Assembly: GCA_965227445.1 (NCBI GenBank)
Contig: OZ245751.1
Coordinates: 3,720,001 to 3,784,000, forward strand
Direction: 5' to 3'
DNA from: DT-110 sp030148525
GTDB lineage: Bacteria > Bacteroidota > Bacteroidia > Chitinophagales > Saprospiraceae
DNA length: 64,000 nucleotides
Below, piece by piece: positions 1 to 8,892 of this stretch. The notes under the pieces are model-generated. The model saw only the letters and a list, made by a program, of their open reading frames with translations, had not been told where the DNA came from and searched no databases. Position 1 is the first letter of the stretch. Each line of letters opens with the position of its first letter. The translations under genes and the position numbers were made by a program.

Positions 1-719
1 CTTTCCTTGTGGGACAGCAGTTCTTTAGTGGAGGGATTATAGCCTTCGTCGTAACTGCCATCTTGGTCCAGGTCTTGATTTTTTTGGCCGCTTAATATGT
101 ATTGCCGTTCGCTTTCGGTTAGCCATGGATGGTTTTTGGGTGGGGACTTAACCAGTACCAACCAGGGTATCAACCAAAGCAATCCCGTCAGGCCTACCAG
201 AATGAAAATTACTTGCCAGTTGAAATGAATCGACAAAAATGCGATCAGTGGAATAGAGATAATCCCCCCAATGGCTGCCCCTGAATTAAATAGTCCCTGA
301 GCAAATGCCCGTTCTTTAGTGGGAAACCACTCTGCATTACCCTTGGTCGCTCCAGGCCAGTTACCGGCCTCGGCGACCCCCAGAATAGAACGGAATATGC
401 TAAAACTGAGTAACCCACGGGCTACCGCGTGCAGGGCAGTGGCTATAGACCACACACCGATAGATAGTACAAAGCCGAGCCGGGTGCCTACCCAATCAAA
501 GATCTTCCCAAAGATAGCCTGACCAAAAGCGTAGGAAAATACAAACACTACAGAGATGAAGGCATAAATCTCCTTACGTTGGTCATCCGTTTTGTCGGGA
601 TATAGATCTTGAGCGATTTCAGGCCACAGTACATTTAGAGACTGGCGGTCGATGTAATTGATGATAGTGGCCGCAGCGATCAGGCCGATTACCCACCATC
701 TCAGTCGTTTAATCTTCAT
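1..719 (-). CDS. MFS transporter, hexuronate/ACS-type, C-terminus cut by window edge
   Basis: The reading frame starts at an ATG at 719 and stays open to base 1, so only about 239 N-terminal residues are visible. The protein begins MKIKRLRWWVIGL and has an early NYIDRQSLNV segment, typical of the anion:cation symporter branch of the major facilitator superfamily that carries hexuronates. Hydrophobic helices follow, with a GxxFDWVGTR loop between helices 2 and 3 and a central hydrophilic loop near the visible end. It lies downstream of a KdgF-like cupin and a PL17 lyase on the same strand. The context suggests inner-membrane uptake of alginate-derived unsaturated uronate or DEH. The family call is firm; the substrate is inferred from position. 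Confidence 0.85.
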   Translation of the reverse strand, partial: MKIKRLRWWVIGLIAAATIINYIDRQSLNVLWPEIAQDLYPDKTDDQRKEIYAFISVVFVFSYAFGQAIFGKIFDWVGTRLGFVLSIGVWSIATALHAVARGLLSFSIFRSILGVAEAGNWPGATKGNAEWFPTKERAFAQGLFNSGAAIGGIISIPLIAFLSIHFNWQVIFILVGLTGLLWLIPWLVLVKSPPKNHPWLTESERQYILSGQKNQDLDQDGSYDEGYNPSTKELLSHKE

Positions 720-791
720 GGTTATAAGCTTGACAGCAGACGGCCAACGCCCCGCCGAAAAACGGGTTTGTCGTTAACCAGTTACCGTGTT

Positions 792-1157
792 TTACAAGAA
801 ATCCTCCCGGTAAGGGCTGAATACGTCAATCAACACGCCTGGCTTCTTACACACACAACCGTGCATCACATGGGGCGGGATATAGTAGGAGTCTCCGGCC
901 TTGATGGTCTTGACTTGATCGCCGATGGTCATTTCAAATTCCCCACTGGCCACATAGGTCACCTGAGAGTGGTAATGCTCGTGTAGTTGGCCAACTCCTC
1001 CTTCCTCAAACTTGGCTTTGACCAGCATGATCTTATCATCCATACCGTGGATTTGACGCTGAATTTTGGGGTCAATCTGTTCCCACTTCTCTTCTTCGTC
1101 AAAAAAGAATTCTTTGGTTGGCTTAATCTTATCCATAATTAACTTTTTAGTAGACAT
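792..1157 (-). CDS. kdgF: KdgF-like cupin (unsaturated uronate linearisation)
   Basis: This 121-residue protein is a single cupin domain. It has a His-rich metal cluster (LHEHYHSQ, residues 58-65), a glycine turn (SGEFEMTIGD) and a second motif with PPHVMHG (95-100). KdgF proteins speed the conversion of 4,5-unsaturated monouronates, released by pectate and alginate lyases, to the linear ketouronate. The gene sits 33 bases after the PL17 oligoalginate lyase and 72 bases before the MFS transporter, all on the minus strand, which fits the step between exolytic cleavage and catabolism. No signal peptide is visible, so it is probably cytoplasmic. A generic sugar-binding cupin cannot be excluded, but context and length match KdgF. 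Confidence 0.85.
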   Translation of the reverse strand: MSTKKLIMDKIKPTKEFFFDEEEKWEQIDPKIQRQIHGMDDKIMLVKAKFEEGGVGQLHEHYHSQVTYVASGEFEMTIGDQVKTIKAGDSYYIPPHVMHGCVCKKPGVLIDVFSPYREDFL

Positions 1158-1190
1158 TCAAGCTTTCAAAAACAAAAATGCCTGGTTTCA

Positions 1191-3446
1191 CTATTTTTTT
1201 GAAATACTATATGGACCCTGCCATTCGAATTTATTATCATTTACTTCCAGCAGGTGTTTTGCATCTGCATTTGTATCCATGTTGGAGAGCATTACCGTCC
1301 ATTTTGTTCCATTTGCCTTGGCGAATTGGAAAATGGTATACCTGGCATCGTCGTACACTACCTCTAGGGATTCAATACTACTGAAAGGGCTGTCTGGAAT
1401 TTCCGAGACCGGGTTATATGCTCCGTGGGGTTCCACTACAGAAACAAAAACGGTATTTTTTGTAGCTTTTCTCCTGATGATAAAAGCGGGATCGTGCCTT
1501 AAATTAAATTCAGGGTCATTAGCACCAGAACGAGCAAAGATCAGCTCATCCCCACTGGTAGTGGCAGAAGTCAAAGAGTAAAAACGACCATGGTTGAACC
1601 AGGTGATTTTGGCTTCCTCCCCTTCGGAACTTCCCTGTGCTTCTTTCCATATATGCTCATAACCATCATCAGCACCCAGTGTGCTCATGGCATTCAAAGC
1701 TGCATCGTATGAAAAATTGGCCTGAAGCAGGTGCCCCTGAAACCAGATGGGAAGATCATAGAGTCGTTCTTTGTCGGAATCAATTTTGAAAACATCGATC
1801 AAAATAGGTTTTCGGAAGCTTTCGTCCTCCAGCAGGATAAGCGTACGATGCAGACCGACTCCATCGTAGGCATTAAAATCTTTTGCACTCGATATTTGAA
1901 TCCCCCCCTGTTCTGTGTCGAAAAAATAGGGTACAGGGTGGTGAGCTTCCCCTTTTTTTACACTCCCTTCGTAATGTGAAGTTTCATTCACTACCACGGT
2001 GTTATGAGCAATACTCTGTTTGGCGAACGTATTATTCTCCGGCAGATACCTGCCGCCTCCTTTTTGATCAATATTCACCCAGCGGGCAGCGCCATAATCC
2101 TGAATAATTTCACCTAACTCGTCGTAAAGCGAAAAAGACAGTTTATCAAAATGACCATGCCCCATTCCGTGTGCTGAATATTTGAACACAGTACATAGTT
2201 CACCATCCCCGAAATCGGTTCGCAAAATACTGACGCCTCCTTTCTTACCATCCGCGCCATCGACGTAGGCTACACTTTTTTGTTGGAAAGGTATTGCCAG
2301 TCCCTTTTCGATAGCTCTTGCTACTGCAAAACCAGTCTCATCCAGCAGCACCCGTCCTTGTTTTTGGGCAATAGAGAGCAACATGGGATCGCGCCCTCCG
2401 TGGAAATAAGCAATGTCTACGGCTGCTACCACTTCTCGTGACAACCACGACATGCCTTTTTGTGCATCGTTAATCGGAAAAAACTGCCCTTGCGCATCTG
2501 TCTGATTTAAAAGGGCATAAACCGCTTTAAGGAGTATTCCGTCGCGGTAATTCAGTATGTCAATATCGGGGCGGTTATTAGCCAGGGATTTCCCAAAAAG
2601 TAAAAACGGCGACATCGCATAGCGTAAATAATAGGGGCCTTCCGTAAAGTATCCGTCTGGTGAAAAGGAATAATCAAGCTGTGCTAAAAAGCCTGCTTTC
2701 CGTACCCCAGCTACCTTAATGAATCCACCATCGTTATCCACTTCATTTTCGTCAACCCCGTCATCTTCCAGGCCGTACAAAGCGCGCTTCACTAGTTCCT
2801 CGTCGTCCATCACCAGGCCAATCATACCAACCGCCGCATTAGCCCAGGTGCTATGATTGTGAATACGATTGAAAAACTTCGGGTTTTCAACCGAAATGAA
2901 GTCGGCCAGTGGACGGAATAAATGCTCATTTAAATGCGCTACCTGCTCTGGTTCCAGCCAATCGTATACGCAGTCGTAAGCCTGACTGGCATAAACCAGC
3001 CAATTAGCATCATTGAGGCATTGCCAAAATATTTTTCCAGTTGCATAGGATCTGTTGGTTGGATGGAGATCTAAGGAAGGAAAAAGCGCTGCATACTCCA
3101 GGAGCATATCCCGAATATAAACGGCATATTTTTCGTTGCCTGTAATTTGAAACAGGTTTCCCGCTTTCTGTAAGATGAAGAAATTCTTCTTGTGGCGCTC
3201 ATGAGTATATCCCCCCGCCATGTCTTTTGGTACCGGGACAAATATACCCTCCTCCATTTCTGCATCAACTTCCTTTATTGTCTTTGCTAATTCCGTGTCG
3301 AATAAAGGAGCTTTTCCCAATTGGGATCGTATGTTTTCTACACTTTCCGGGGTAAGCATAAGGCAAGGATGGTCTTGTGACAGTGCCACCGAGGCCATGC
3401 CGAGAACCAGCGTGAAAACAAGTGCTATTTTAATTATATTCTTCAT
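1191..3446 (-). CDS. PL17 family oligoalginate lyase (heparinase II/III fold)
   Basis: The 751-residue product has a signal peptide ending near ALSQ (residue 24), an N-terminal alpha-toroid and a C-terminal beta-sandwich of the heparinase II/III type. Residues typical of PL17 exolytic lyases are present: Asn197-His198 in RIHNHSTW, Tyr266 in PDGYFTEGPYY, and a late HGMGHGHFDKLSF block followed by DYGAARWVN. PL17 enzymes act on oligoalginates and release unsaturated monouronate. There is no T9SS tail, so a periplasmic location is likely. It is the first gene of the run to kdgF and the MFS gene, and two TTGGTTAACCAA sites lie upstream of its ATG. The only other heparinase-fold lyases I considered (PL15, PL21) fit the motifs less well. 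Confidence 0.9.
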   Translation of the reverse strand: MKNIIKIALVFTLVLGMASVALSQDHPCLMLTPESVENIRSQLGKAPLFDTELAKTIKEVDAEMEEGIFVPVPKDMAGGYTHERHKKNFFILQKAGNLFQITGNEKYAVYIRDMLLEYAALFPSLDLHPTNRSYATGKIFWQCLNDANWLVYASQAYDCVYDWLEPEQVAHLNEHLFRPLADFISVENPKFFNRIHNHSTWANAAVGMIGLVMDDEELVKRALYGLEDDGVDENEVDNDGGFIKVAGVRKAGFLAQLDYSFSPDGYFTEGPYYLRYAMSPFLLFGKSLANNRPDIDILNYRDGILLKAVYALLNQTDAQGQFFPINDAQKGMSWLSREVVAAVDIAYFHGGRDPMLLSIAQKQGRVLLDETGFAVARAIEKGLAIPFQQKSVAYVDGADGKKGGVSILRTDFGDGELCTVFKYSAHGMGHGHFDKLSFSLYDELGEIIQDYGAARWVNIDQKGGGRYLPENNTFAKQSIAHNTVVVNETSHYEGSVKKGEAHHPVPYFFDTEQGGIQISSAKDFNAYDGVGLHRTLILLEDESFRKPILIDVFKIDSDKERLYDLPIWFQGHLLQANFSYDAALNAMSTLGADDGYEHIWKEAQGSSEGEEAKITWFNHGRFYSLTSATTSGDELIFARSGANDPEFNLRHDPAFIIRRKATKNTVFVSVVEPHGAYNPVSEIPDSPFSSIESLEVVYDDARYTIFQFAKANGTKWTVMLSNMDTNADAKHLLEVNDNKFEWQGPYSISKK

Positions 3447-3565
3447 GGCGTTAAGCTTCTCTAAGTCAATCTAAATCTTCCTCATCGCAGGCCCCATTAG
3501 GGGGATACTTCCTTTTGAGTGTTGAAGAAGCTACTATCGTTTTTTGGGTTCAAATCAAACCCCAA

Positions 3566-3579
3566 ATTGGTTAACCAAT
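3566..3579. promoter_or_regulatory. Operator-like palindrome upstream of the PL17 gene
   Basis: ATTGGTTAACCAAT is a perfect 14-base palindrome 120 bases upstream of the PL17 ATG. It has the GT...AC core expected for FadR-type GntR operators and resembles known uronate-regulator sites (TTGGTATACCAA). The 455-base gap from 3447 to 3901 holds this site and another at 3803; nothing else was recognised in it. Confidence 0.7.
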
Positions 3580-3802
3580 ATTAGGAAAAGATTCCCTAGC
3601 CTCCAAATAAAACGCTGCCTTTCGCGGGCAAAAACCAGCAAATCCTCCTTCTCTACGGCCGGTTTTTTCGAATTATCTGTAATGAAGAACCCAGGTATAG
3701 CTTTAATTTTAGCTACAAAACCAAGTATCTCCCTGTCGTGGGGTCATCCTCTATCCAAAAGGCTGGTATACGTGTGAGCAGGTTTTGAAAACACGAACCA
3801 TT

Positions 3803-3814
3803 TTGGTTAACCAA
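3803..3814. promoter_or_regulatory. Second operator-like palindrome upstream of the PL17 gene
   Basis: TTGGTTAACCAA is a perfect 12-base palindrome identical in its core to the site at 3566 and lies 88 bases downstream of the PL6 stop codon. Two sites about 237 bases apart suggest that the PL17-kdgF-MFS group has its own regulated promoter, separate from the upstream PL6 transcript. Regulator binding is inferred. Confidence 0.65.
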
Positions 3815-3901
3815 TCATCTGTTTTCAAATGTAAAAATCTTTCTTAGCTTTCAAAAGCACATGAAAAAATCCATTGCTGTGCCCTCCCAAAAACGCGGTT
3901 G

Positions 3902-5842
3902 TTATTCCCTCACAAACGTTCGGATCGCCTCGCCATTGAGCGTACCGTCCGCATCCAGGAACTTCATTTTCACGATGTACATACCAGGCATCAGCTTGTC
4001 AACGTCGATCGACAGTTCAGTATCCCTTGTTTGATACCCTCGTACGAAAATGCTTTTTCCATCTAACTGAATGAGTTCAATCAACAAACGAGCCGTTCCC
4101 GATGGCAAATTACTCACCAGGATCCTTTCACTTGCCGGGTTTGGGAACAGAAGCACCGCTTCACGTTCACCGATCTCCTGCGTGTTTACAACTGGATCAC
4201 CAGCGTCCTGATTTACCTCAATGGTTGCTGCGATAGAATCCCCGGCGATGATTACGGTTCCCGATCGCTCAAGAGCCTCATCATTTGCACGAACCATTAT
4301 CTGTAGTTCAGCATCTCCAGAGCCTGATGAGAGGTCAGTCGTTATCCAGTCGGCAGAGGTCGTTACCGTCCAGTCCAGGTTGCTGGAAACGAAAACAGAG
4401 GTTCGTTCTTCGTCACTTCCACTTTTGAACTGGCCTGCATTAACGGTTACGTAGCTAACGAGATCATCAAATAAGTAGACGGGGCCGGTGTTCAATTCAG
4501 TTGCGTGTGGCTGAACCTCTACGGTGGACGAAAACTCAGAGGCGCCTATCGCTCGATCAGCAATGGCTGCGGGCCTTGCTACTTTCATCACATCGAGCAT
4601 AAGCTCGTTATCATAGTCCATCCCCGAATACAAAGGAACCAAAGGGTAGCCCTCAGTAGCTGATGAAATAGCCGGACTCCCCGCTACCGGTTGGAGGTAT
4701 CCTTTCGTGTTTTCAGAAAGCTGCGGGTCAATAATCGAAAGGCCCACCGATGGAGCATCAATCCCTAAGGCGCCAAATGCAAGATTTCCCAGCCACATTT
4801 CATTTCCCGTTGCTTCATCAAAGAGCTGGTCCTGCGGATCTGTAATTATATTGTTGGCAATAAACACATTTACGGGTGGGTAATTTCCATTACTTCCCAG
4901 CCTCACCTCCTCGGATTTTACAATGGTGTTGTGGAAGATGTGAATATCTGACAGGGGATCAGAGGAATCGTTTTGCAAATAAATAGTTCTCCGGGTTAAT
5001 CCTTCGAAGTAGTTATTGTACACGAAATGCTTCGAGCCCTCCCGAATTCGAATTCCGCCCATATTATTCAGGAAGAAATTACTATAAACGATTCCTTCAT
5101 CCCCGTGTCTCAGCACGAGCTCCGCCACCGGATTGTTTTCAAAGGTGTTGTAGCGATACACATTTTGCCTGGACTTATGCGAGATGATTTCACCGTCTCC
5201 ATTACACTGCGTAAAGTAACAATACTCTACAAGCGTGCGACTGTCAAGGCCCGCCTGTGAACTGACCCCGATCCTTATGGGCTCTATACCCTGATCATTG
5301 CCTGAGCCATCAAAATTTTTGAAGGAACAATACTGAATCCTATGGTACCCAGGTTCATCACCTACTAAAATGGATAGTATGTTTTGATCATCGAGATTGA
5401 GGCGGTTTTCGAAATTACAATGGCTAATGGTCGTTCTCCTGGAATCTTCATAAACCACCAAATACTTGTGGCTGGTGTAATTTTGGATGTTTACATGGGT
5501 AATCAATACATCACTTCCATAATTTTTGACAACATCCAGTGTTCCGATATACCCTCCAATGTATTGAAAGCCTGAAAAAGTAACATCATCTGCATCGATA
5601 ACAGCCCTGGATATCCCGGTGAACAATACCGTTCCGTAGGGTTCTGCGGTCACTATCAGTCCGTCTTTATATACATCCATACGGGTGTCGTAATACGTAC
5701 CGGATTCCCAAACTATTGAGTCACCTGCATTCGCCTGGGCCTGGGCCGCATTGAACGCTTCACCAGATGAAACATCGTACCGGGTTTGTGCATTCACGAA
5801 CACACTCAGAAATAGAAGTGACCATTGAAAAAGACGTTTCAT
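3902..5842 (-). CDS. PL6 alginate lyase with BACON domain and T9SS tail
   Basis: This 646-residue secreted protein has a signal peptide (cleavage near VNAQ, residue 19) and a right-handed beta-helix of the chondroitinase B-like PL6 family. The likely catalytic Lys223 (SHKSRQNVYRYNTF) and Arg245 (LVLRHGDEG) are present, with Glu218 nearby as expected for calcium binding. Residues of roughly 470-545 form a BACON-like module with a W-x-V/W-I pattern (DWTVTTSADWITT). The end is a T9SS type A sorting domain (LLFPNPASERI, ending TFVRE), so the enzyme is probably surface-attached or released. It starts 11 bases after the stop of the PL7 gene and is likely co-transcribed with it. Whether it prefers polyMG or polyG cannot be read from sequence. 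Confidence 0.9.
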   Translation of the reverse strand: MKRLFQWSLLFLSVFVNAQTRYDVSSGEAFNAAQAQANAGDSIVWESGTYYDTRMDVYKDGLIVTAEPYGTVLFTGISRAVIDADDVTFSGFQYIGGYIGTLDVVKNYGSDVLITHVNIQNYTSHKYLVVYEDSRRTTISHCNFENRLNLDDQNILSILVGDEPGYHRIQYCSFKNFDGSGNDQGIEPIRIGVSSQAGLDSRTLVEYCYFTQCNGDGEIISHKSRQNVYRYNTFENNPVAELVLRHGDEGIVYSNFFLNNMGGIRIREGSKHFVYNNYFEGLTRRTIYLQNDSSDPLSDIHIFHNTIVKSEEVRLGSNGNYPPVNVFIANNIITDPQDQLFDEATGNEMWLGNLAFGALGIDAPSVGLSIIDPQLSENTKGYLQPVAGSPAISSATEGYPLVPLYSGMDYDNELMLDVMKVARPAAIADRAIGASEFSSTVEVQPHATELNTGPVYLFDDLVSYVTVNAGQFKSGSDEERTSVFVSSNLDWTVTTSADWITTDLSSGSGDAELQIMVRANDEALERSGTVIIAGDSIAATIEVNQDAGDPVVNTQEIGEREAVLLFPNPASERILVSNLPSGTARLLIELIQLDGKSIFVRGYQTRDTELSIDVDKLMPGMYIVKMKFLDADGTLNGEAIRTFVRE

Positions 5843-5853
5843 GCTCGTAACAA

Positions 5854-8652
5854 TTAGCGCTTGATAAGCTTGGAGACATGAGGTCCGCCATTACCATCGA
5901 GTCTGATTAGATAAACACCAGCTTGCAGTTCACTAACATTAAGTGCTGATTTGTTATTCAATTCTTGATGGATGACCATTCTTCCTGTCATGTCAAAGAC
6001 CGACACCGTTTGGTATTCTTCCGCTCCTTCCATCCTCACGGTAGACGATGCAGGATTAGGAAAAAACCGAATATTACTGCTAAAAGGTTCTGTTGTATTA
6101 GTAGCGGCCATTTGGCCAAACACCCGCAGCTCAGTTAGACTGACCCAAGGACCGGTGTAAACATCTGCCCCGGTGATGGTTATTCGTACATACCTGGCCT
6201 CAAAACTGTCCACTGAATTAATGATTGGCGCAAAAGCGGTTCCTGGAATTGTATTGTTTGATCGATCTACGATGGTGGTATACGGCCCATCCTCCGTAAG
6301 AGCGCCTTCAATAATAAACTGATACGCCCGGTCTTGGTAGCAGGTAACTTCTGTTTGCGTTATTACAGTTTTTGCTTCTAAATCAACAGTGGCTGACTGC
6401 GGAAAGCCTTCTACCGACCATCGTGTACCGGTATCATCATCTACAAGATTGGATGGAATGTTTGCTCCATCAGGATTACCAGTACCGACAACTGGCTGGT
6501 TCAAAGCCAGGTTCATGGTCGAAGGAGCAAGGACGGTTATGATAATCATGTCGGTATACCCTCCGTCGACAGTCGACACCGTGACCGTTGCAGTGCCTTC
6601 CGAGACCCCGGTTACCAGGCCACTTTCGTTCACTGTAACAACACCTGGATCATCCGACTCAAAAACAACTTCCTGGTTGGTTGCATTCAGGGGCGAAACG
6701 ACTGCCTCTAAATGCAGACTACTCCCAACTGCAATCGGGCCACTCACTTCAGCCAGGGCGACTCCGGTTACCCCCACTGCAATACTAACTGTGATTTGAG
6801 TACTCAGGGATGTCCTCGTGCCCCCTTCGTCATCCGTTGCCTTGGCTGATAATACATAGTCGCCTTCGGCTACATTTGTCCATGTATATGAAAAGGGAGC
6901 CGTAGTATCCACTCCCAGGAGAGTAGTCCCTTCAAAAAACTCAACCTTTGTAACGGTACCGTCTGAATCCTCTGCATCGGCGGTTATCGTGATATCGCTG
7001 CCCGGTTCAAAATTGGTTCCACCGGAAGGGGACGTAATACTCACTGATGGGAAGTAGTTCTGTTGCGAACCATCATCTTCAAACAACTCATCAAAATGCG
7101 CAGTTGCCTCCCCTTCATCCTGCAGATAAACACCTGCTTTCCAATAGCTGGGGAACGTCCAGTAGGAGACATCCATATTCACCTTTTCTTCTCCTTGAAA
7201 ATCGATGATCATATTTCCATCTACCAACCGAATATCACAGTTAAAATATCCTCCCGGGTCTTCGCCGAGATCTATATGAGTCGTGTTTGACCCTCCGTCA
7301 TCTGTTTTGATGGCCGCCCACAGGTGATTAGCTGGTGTTTTAGCCTGGTGTTTATAAATTCGTAATAATGGTTTATTAGGGCCTGACCCGGCATTTGCAT
7401 CATCGTGGATTTGCAATACAGTAACCTGATCACAGGTTTGTTCAGCAATGTCAATCCGCGCATGTAAGGATCGATCAGACTCTGTTAAATCCCAATTCGT
7501 TAAATACCGGAGCTCCGTCCGCTTGCTATCACCAGACTGGTTAAACAAAACCTTGTCACCATCAACTACCCGGAACCAATCGGGGTGTGTATAGCCAGCA
7601 TTAAGCGCCTCATTATCGCGAAGTGTTGAGCTGGTAGGTGCCTGCAATTTGCATTCTGATAGGAAAGGTTGAAACCTTGGAATGTCAGACGGGGCATCAA
7701 ATTCTGACGGCGGGGTTGGTTCCCAATGCTTAACATCCAAAGCAAAAAACGAAACTTGCGCATATTCGCCGGGATCTCCAGCGTTGTTTTGATTGTAGTT
7801 CCCGGCTTTGAAGTACATCCAATCATCCGCAAAACCACTATCTGTCATATCCACTTCCTGGACAACATCCTCTTTACCCTCTCTCATGATCGTAACGGTC
7901 AGGGTATTATAAACCGCCTTTATCTCGTAGCTAAACTTTTCCCCCAAGGCTATTCCATCTTCCGGATCGGGTGCATCATCACTTCTGCTACCAATCATTT
8001 CATACCACTGTTCCGGGCCCGTAGTGGGTTCATGTGCGATGTATATCGCCCCCTTTGTATTTCCAGGTAATTTGCGATAATACAATCGGCAAGGTTCATC
8101 ATCAGAAGCATGTATTTGTCCGATAATAACCCGCCCGACCTTAAAGTTTGCATCAGAAGTTTCAGATACGTGATCCACCGCCACAGTAGCCGTCATGACC
8201 CCATCTACTCCTCCGGCAGCTTGCTGATTCTCCCTGGATGAAGAGGAGAACACCCAGTTGTTTCCATTAATTCCTTGCGTACCGATGCTGGTGTTGCCTG
8301 CCCGAATCATTTCTCTCAGCTCATTTCTAGGATAGGAACTCCCCCCGGTTTTGCCATCGTTAGGGCACCAAAAAACCATGGCTCCGGTGACAGGGTCGGT
8401 GTAAAACTCGCCTTCCTTTACATACCCACTCGTCAGGCCATCTTCATCTATTTCCTGTTGATTCGGGCGGGTGAGTTTCCAGTAAGAAAGATCAAAATTC
8501 CCACCTGGCGGGAGATCGGGATCTAAATCTTGTGCCGTGCCAGCGTAACCAAATAAAGTCAGTGTAAATAGCAATAACAGGCACCGGGGATCAAAGAATT
8601 TATTCGAATAATTTATCGACGCTGTCAACCGAAACTTAGCTAAAACTTTCAT
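5854..8652 (-). CDS. Tandem PL7 alginate lyase, multidomain, T9SS-secreted
   Basis: The 932-residue product carries two PL7 (alginate lyase 2) domains. Domain 1 (about 50-312) has RNELR (109-113), QIH (179-181) and YFKAGNYNQ (280-288). Domain 2 (about 325-528) has RTELR (378-382), QIH (414-416) and YWKAGVYLQ (503-511). Both triads are complete, so both domains may be active. Then come an Ig/PKD-like module (about 535-630), a Big_2 module (GVTGVALAE onward), an F5/8 type C CBM32-like domain (ALNQPVVGTG to ELRVFG) and a T9SS sorting tail (FFPNPASSTVRM). The N-terminus has a long basic stretch before the hydrophobic signal segment. QIH with Ile is usually linked to G-containing substrate in PL7. 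The ATG lies 18 bases beyond a minus-strand repeat-rich gap. Confidence 0.92.
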   Translation of the reverse strand: MKVLAKFRLTASINYSNKFFDPRCLLLLFTLTLFGYAGTAQDLDPDLPPGGNFDLSYWKLTRPNQQEIDEDGLTSGYVKEGEFYTDPVTGAMVFWCPNDGKTGGSSYPRNELREMIRAGNTSIGTQGINGNNWVFSSSSRENQQAAGGVDGVMTATVAVDHVSETSDANFKVGRVIIGQIHASDDEPCRLYYRKLPGNTKGAIYIAHEPTTGPEQWYEMIGSRSDDAPDPEDGIALGEKFSYEIKAVYNTLTVTIMREGKEDVVQEVDMTDSGFADDWMYFKAGNYNQNNAGDPGEYAQVSFFALDVKHWEPTPPSEFDAPSDIPRFQPFLSECKLQAPTSSTLRDNEALNAGYTHPDWFRVVDGDKVLFNQSGDSKRTELRYLTNWDLTESDRSLHARIDIAEQTCDQVTVLQIHDDANAGSGPNKPLLRIYKHQAKTPANHLWAAIKTDDGGSNTTHIDLGEDPGGYFNCDIRLVDGNMIIDFQGEEKVNMDVSYWTFPSYWKAGVYLQDEGEATAHFDELFEDDGSQQNYFPSVSITSPSGGTNFEPGSDITITADAEDSDGTVTKVEFFEGTTLLGVDTTAPFSYTWTNVAEGDYVLSAKATDDEGGTRTSLSTQITVSIAVGVTGVALAEVSGPIAVGSSLHLEAVVSPLNATNQEVVFESDDPGVVTVNESGLVTGVSEGTATVTVSTVDGGYTDMIIITVLAPSTMNLALNQPVVGTGNPDGANIPSNLVDDDTGTRWSVEGFPQSATVDLEAKTVITQTEVTCYQDRAYQFIIEGALTEDGPYTTIVDRSNNTIPGTAFAPIINSVDSFEARYVRITITGADVYTGPWVSLTELRVFGQMAATNTTEPFSSNIRFFPNPASSTVRMEGAEEYQTVSVFDMTGRMVIHQELNNKSALNVSELQAGVYLIRLDGNGGPHVSKLIKR

Positions 8653-8683
8653 GCAAAAAAATTAAAGGTGGTCATGATAATTA

Positions 8684-8752
8684 TACCGCTTCCAAAAGTA
8701 TTGGGATTCTCCTTCGCAGGAATAAGGCACCTCTACCCTATCCTGACCGGTA
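8684..8752. repeat. Possible degenerate copy of the TACCG/CGGTA element
   Basis: The segment begins TACCGCTTCC and ends GACCGGTA, with a TA dinucleotide on each side. These ends match the small element seen at 18092, 21359, 32603 and 38262, but the interior does not align well by eye. It could be a decayed copy. It occupies the gap between susD and the PL7 gene. Confidence 0.35.
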
Positions 8753-8833
8753 TACTGGAACAGGGTGAGCAATTTCTTTCTGATTTGTGATCGTATCCTC
8801 ACAATGAGCACTAAAAAAACCACTGAATGGGAC

Positions 8834-8870
8834 AAAAAAGAGACTTCCTTCCCGAGAAGGAAGTCTCTTT
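8834..8870 (-). terminator. Intrinsic terminator after susD
   Basis: A perfect 15-base stem (AAAGAGACTTCCTTC at 8837-8851, complement at 8856-8870) with loop CCGA is followed, on the minus strand, by a run of six U. It starts 22 bases after the susD stop codon. It should end or reduce the susCD transcript, so the PL7-PL6 pair downstream may depend on read-through or its own promoter. Confidence 0.85.
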
Positions 8871-8892
8871 AATCATTTCTATAACCAATAAG

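Noticed and set aside
1066..1581. Plus-strand frame of 171 codons over the kdgF and PL17 genes
   Set aside because: It is antisense to two clear genes with strong domain matches and has no family pattern.
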